A stretch of 64,000 nt of DNA from Ramlibacter cellulosilyticus (GTDB lineage: Bacteria > Pseudomonadota > Gammaproteobacteria > Burkholderiales > Burkholderiaceae_C): the NCBI RefSeq assembly GCF_014297465.1, contig NZ_JACORT010000007.1, positions 124,001-188,000 on the forward strand, in the 5' to 3' direction. The position numbers and the translations under genes are program-made. The notes under the pieces are model-generated. The model was given only the letters and a program-made list of their open reading frames with translations, was not told the DNA's origin and did no database searches. Shown piece after piece: positions 62,009-64,000 of this stretch. Within the stretch, counting starts at the first letter, position 1. The number at the start of each line of letters is the position of its first letter.

Positions 62009-62512
62009 TCAGATGCAGTAGAAGTCCAGCATCGTGGGGATCACGTCGTTCAGCAGGACGACCTTCTTGCCGGCGATGCGCCACTGGCCATCCACCTCGC
62101 GCAGCCGGTGTTCGTAGCGGCCGAAGAAGACGTGCTGGCTGCGGTCCTTCAGGCGCACCTGGTGGCAGCTCCAGCTGGATTCGACGCGCAGCTCGCCCTC
62201 GCTTGCCGGGGCGACCACGCAATTGGTGACCTGGTGGCAGGTGCGCGGCAGCACGGTCGACGCCACCGACAGGCCCGAGCGCACGCGCCACACGCGGTCC
62301 TCGAGACCGGCGCGCGCGGTGATGTACACCAGCGAGAGTTCGCTCTCCGGCGAGGCGCCCAGCGTGTGTTCGTCGGTCCACGCCGGCACCCAGAACTGCA
62401 CGTCGTCGGTGAAGAGCGCCAGCCAGTCGTCCCAGCGCTGCGCGTCGAGGTGCAGTGCCTCCTGGCCGACGACGGCCTGCGCCGCGAGCACGGTGGCGGC
62501 GGACAGCTTCAT
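62009..62512 (-). CDS. Ring-hydroxylating dioxygenase small (beta) subunit
   Basis: A 167-residue NTF2-like (SnoaL) subunit. [54 protein letters not shown] and [20 protein letters not shown] with [13 protein letters not shown] follow the BenB/AntB pattern. It has no catalytic metal and supports the alpha3beta3 structure. The ATG overlaps the stop of the alpha subunit gene. The GntR gene follows after 9 bases. Confidence 0.92.
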   Translation of the reverse strand: MKLSAATVLAAQAVVGQEALHLDAQRWDDWLALFTDDVQFWVPAWTDEHTLGASPESELSLVYITARAGLEDRVWRVRSGLSVASTVLPRTCHQVTNCVVAPASEGELRVESSWSCHQVRLKDRSQHVFFGRYEHRLREVDGQWRIAGKKVVLLNDVIPTMLDFYCI

Positions 62513-63825
62513 GCGGCGGCTTCCATGCGGGAGGCCCAGTGCCGGTACAGGGCGTGGAATACCGTCTCGTCGCTCATCTCGAACGATCCGGAGACGGAGG
62601 TGTCGGGCGTGATCCCCAGTTCCGCGGCATGCGCGTCGGCGCCGCGCACCACGCGCTGCATGCCGCGCATGTAGCCCTGCTGCCACTCGATGTCGCCGCT
62701 GGCGAAGCCGCGCTGGCAGTCCTCGTAGGTCACCGTGTCGTCGGGCGTGGCGAGCCCGCTCGGGTTGAAGAAGTCCTCGTACTGCCGCAGCCGCTGCCGC
62801 CGGCGCTCCGGCGACTCGCCGACGGGCGCGAGGCAGTAGGAGGTGATCTCGGTGCGATCGACCGCCAGCGGCGTGATCACCCGCATCTGCAGCGCCGCGT
62901 TGGAGGCGATCTGCAGGTTGGGGAAGATGTTCAGCTGGCGCGTGCGCAGCATCCAGTCGGCGCGCGTGTCGCCCACGCGCGAGCGCAGCTGCGGCAGTTG
63001 CGGGAACAGCGGATGGTTCTGCTGCGGCGTCGTGGTCCACACCAGCGCGTGGCCGTTCGGGAAGCCGAACGAGCCCATCGTCTCCTCCTGCTTCTTCTCC
63101 GCCTGCCAGATGGCTTTCTCGACGTCCGCGCGCCCGGGCATGCGCGCGCGCCGCTCCAGCAGGCGCAGGTAGGACGGGTGCGTGGACGTGAAGTGGTACG
63201 CGTCGGTGGAGTTTTCCAGCTGCAGCTTCCAGTTGCCCTGGTAGCTGTAGGTGACGGAGCCCGGCACCAGCTCCAGGCCCTGCTCCGCCTGGTCGACGGC
63301 CATGTCGATGAAGACGCGGGCGTCGCCGAGGTATTCCTCCAGCGGCGGCACGTCCGCGGACAGGCTGGCGAAGAGGAAGCCGCGGTACTCGGCGAAACGC
63401 GCCACCGGCACCAGGTCGTGGCATTCGGCGCCGAAGGCCGCCGTGTAGCCACCCTGCGCCTCCGCCTTGATCGCGATGTTGGCGCCGTTGCTGCCGTAGC
63501 TCCACCCGTGGTACGCGCAGACGTGGGTGCGCCGGTTGCCGCGGCGGTGGTGCACCACCATCGCGCCCTTGTGCCGGCAGGAGTTGTGCACGCAATGCAG
63601 GCGGCCGGCGCCGTCGCGCATCAGCACCAGCGGCTGGCCGGCGAGGCGCAGCGTCAGGTAGTCATGCGGCGCCGGCACCTGGGAGGCGTGGCCGACGAAC
63701 ACCCAGTGGCCCGCGAAGAACGTGCGCATCTCGCGCTCGAACAGCGCGGCGTCGCGGAAGACGTCGCGATGGACGCGGAAGATGCCTTCGGCGGGGCGGT
63801 CGTCGATGACGGGCGGCAGGGGCAT
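62509..63825 (-). CDS. Ring-hydroxylating dioxygenase large (alpha) subunit, benzoate/anthranilate type
   Basis: A 438-residue Rieske oxygenase. The [2Fe-2S] ligands are C-x-H in NSCRHKGAM and C-x2-H in [14 protein letters not shown], near residues 89-91 and 109-112. The mononuclear iron site has [20 protein letters not shown] with the D-x2-H-x4-H motif near 200-210. The family includes BenA, AntA and XylX, which make cis-diols from benzoates. No reductase (BenC) or diol dehydrogenase (BenD) gene is present downstream, unlike true ben operons, so the electron donor is elsewhere and the substrate uncertain. Confidence 0.92.
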   Translation of the reverse strand: MPLPPVIDDRPAEGIFRVHRDVFRDAALFEREMRTFFAGHWVFVGHASQVPAPHDYLTLRLAGQPLVLMRDGAGRLHCVHNSCRHKGAMVVHHRRGNRRTHVCAYHGWSYGSNGANIAIKAEAQGGYTAAFGAECHDLVPVARFAEYRGFLFASLSADVPPLEEYLGDARVFIDMAVDQAEQGLELVPGSVTYSYQGNWKLQLENSTDAYHFTSTHPSYLRLLERRARMPGRADVEKAIWQAEKKQEETMGSFGFPNGHALVWTTTPQQNHPLFPQLPQLRSRVGDTRADWMLRTRQLNIFPNLQIASNAALQMRVITPLAVDRTEITSYCLAPVGESPERRRQRLRQYEDFFNPSGLATPDDTVTYEDCQRGFASGDIEWQQGYMRGMQRVVRGADAHAAELGITPDTSVSGSFEMSDETVFHALYRHWASRMEAAA

Positions 63826-63862
63826 GGAAAAGCCGCCCGGGGGCGGCAGTGGGATTGCGATT

Positions 63863-63872
63863 TTTGATCAAA
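63863..63872. promoter_or_regulatory. Candidate GntR/FadR-type operator TTTGATCAAA
   Basis: A perfect 10-base dyad in an AT-rich patch 38 bases before the alpha-subunit ATG, where little else is AT rich. Short TTGAT-ATCAA-like dyads are common for FNR and for some GntR proteins. The GntR gene of the same operon is the first suspect. No clear -35/-10 pair could be fixed. Confidence 0.4.
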
Positions 63873-63922
63873 GATACAGCAAACCGCCGGGCACCCTCTG
63901 GGGAGTAACCCCAGCCCGCCCC

Positions 63923-64000
63923 TCAACCCCGCTGCAGCAGCCGCGCCAGCTCCCCCAGGTCCGCCGGCTTCACCAGGTAGTGGTCGAACCCCGCCTCGTC
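63923..64000 (-). CDS. Response-regulator receiver domain, C-terminal end
   Basis: The last 25 codons of a leftward gene that begins outside the window: DEAGFDHYLVKPADLGELAR then LLQRG and TGA. GFDHYLVKP is the receiver-domain strand with the conserved Lys-Pro. Because the protein ends directly after the receiver domain, it is either a single-domain regulator or, more often for GFDHYLVKP sequences, a hybrid histidine kinase with a terminal receiver. Confidence 0.8.
   Translation of the reverse strand, partial: DEAGFDHYLVKPADLGELARLLQRG

Noticed and set aside
62009-63825. Naming the dioxygenase benAB
   Set aside because: benC and benD are absent and the downstream genes are for hydroxy acids, so the substrate should not be assumed.
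63863-63872. An FNR/ANR box
   Set aside because: TTTGATCAAA lacks the four-base spacer of TTGAT-N4-ATCAA. Kept only as a generic dyad.

Overview
The window is about 70% GC, densely packed, with many GTG and TTG starts and 4-8 nt translational overlaps. The gene content points to a soil or freshwater betaproteobacterium of the Comamonadaceae (Ramlibacter/Variovorax-like): several Bug-type solute receptors, a complete box benzoate pathway with BoxR, LysR-controlled catabolic modules and a group-2 style Mrp antiporter. The assignment is inferred from gene content only. I saw no rRNA, tRNA, CRISPR array, transposase or prophage structural gene.

Layout. 1-17.2 kb: after the tail of a Bug receptor comes a stress and ion-homeostasis block. 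It holds a beta-solenoid protein with a GNAT-like partner, a SpeD-SpeE fusion followed by gdhA, three Rnk/GreA-C-like proteins, four universal stress proteins, the Mrp/Mnh Na+/H+ antiporter operon and an EF-G-like protein. Five promoters here share one architecture: an upstream palindrome, a -10 box, a start codon sitting at the predicted transcription start, a short reading frame ending in (R/G)(T/V)(P/A)A(H/D/L)(S/P)-stop, and directly after the stop codon a 10-11 bp GCCCGGCG hairpin. One stem pair changes on both sides in one copy. I regard this as the main discovery candidate.

17.2-28 kb: two catabolic modules follow, each with a Bug receptor and a divergent LysR regulator. The first (FAD monooxygenase, Bug, LysR) lies between two near-identical 94-bp inverted-repeat elements. 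The second has a tannase-family lipoprotein, an alpha/beta hydrolase, a Bug receptor, a LysR regulator and an MFS permease. 28-31 kb: a transglycosylase-like protein, a lactonase-like lipoprotein, the remnant of an RBBP9/YdeN hydrolase, and an RcnB-like protein.

31-39.7 kb: box pathway. boxC-boxB-boxA and boxR run leftward, boxD and the benzoate-CoA ligase gene rightward. TGCA-N6-TGCA type boxes overlap the boxC promoter and lie between boxR and boxD. 39.8-53.7 kb: mixed accessory genes, including a PA-domain M28 peptidase, a 228-bp tandem duplication of an interspersed repeat, a J-domain protein, a ParB-like protein, a HI0933-type flavoprotein, DODA with a broken ypfH, a histidine kinase/response regulator pair, otsB, a flavin monooxygenase and frmA.

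53.7-63.8 kb: a leftward run that starts with a two-subunit ring-hydroxylating dioxygenase and continues with a GntR regulator, an IlvD/EDD dehydratase, LtnD-, OtnI- and DenD-like enzymes, a DctPQM TRAP transporter and a NIPSNAP protein. It looks like a system for uptake and oxidation of a small hydroxy acid. The window ends in the tail of a response-regulator receiver domain.
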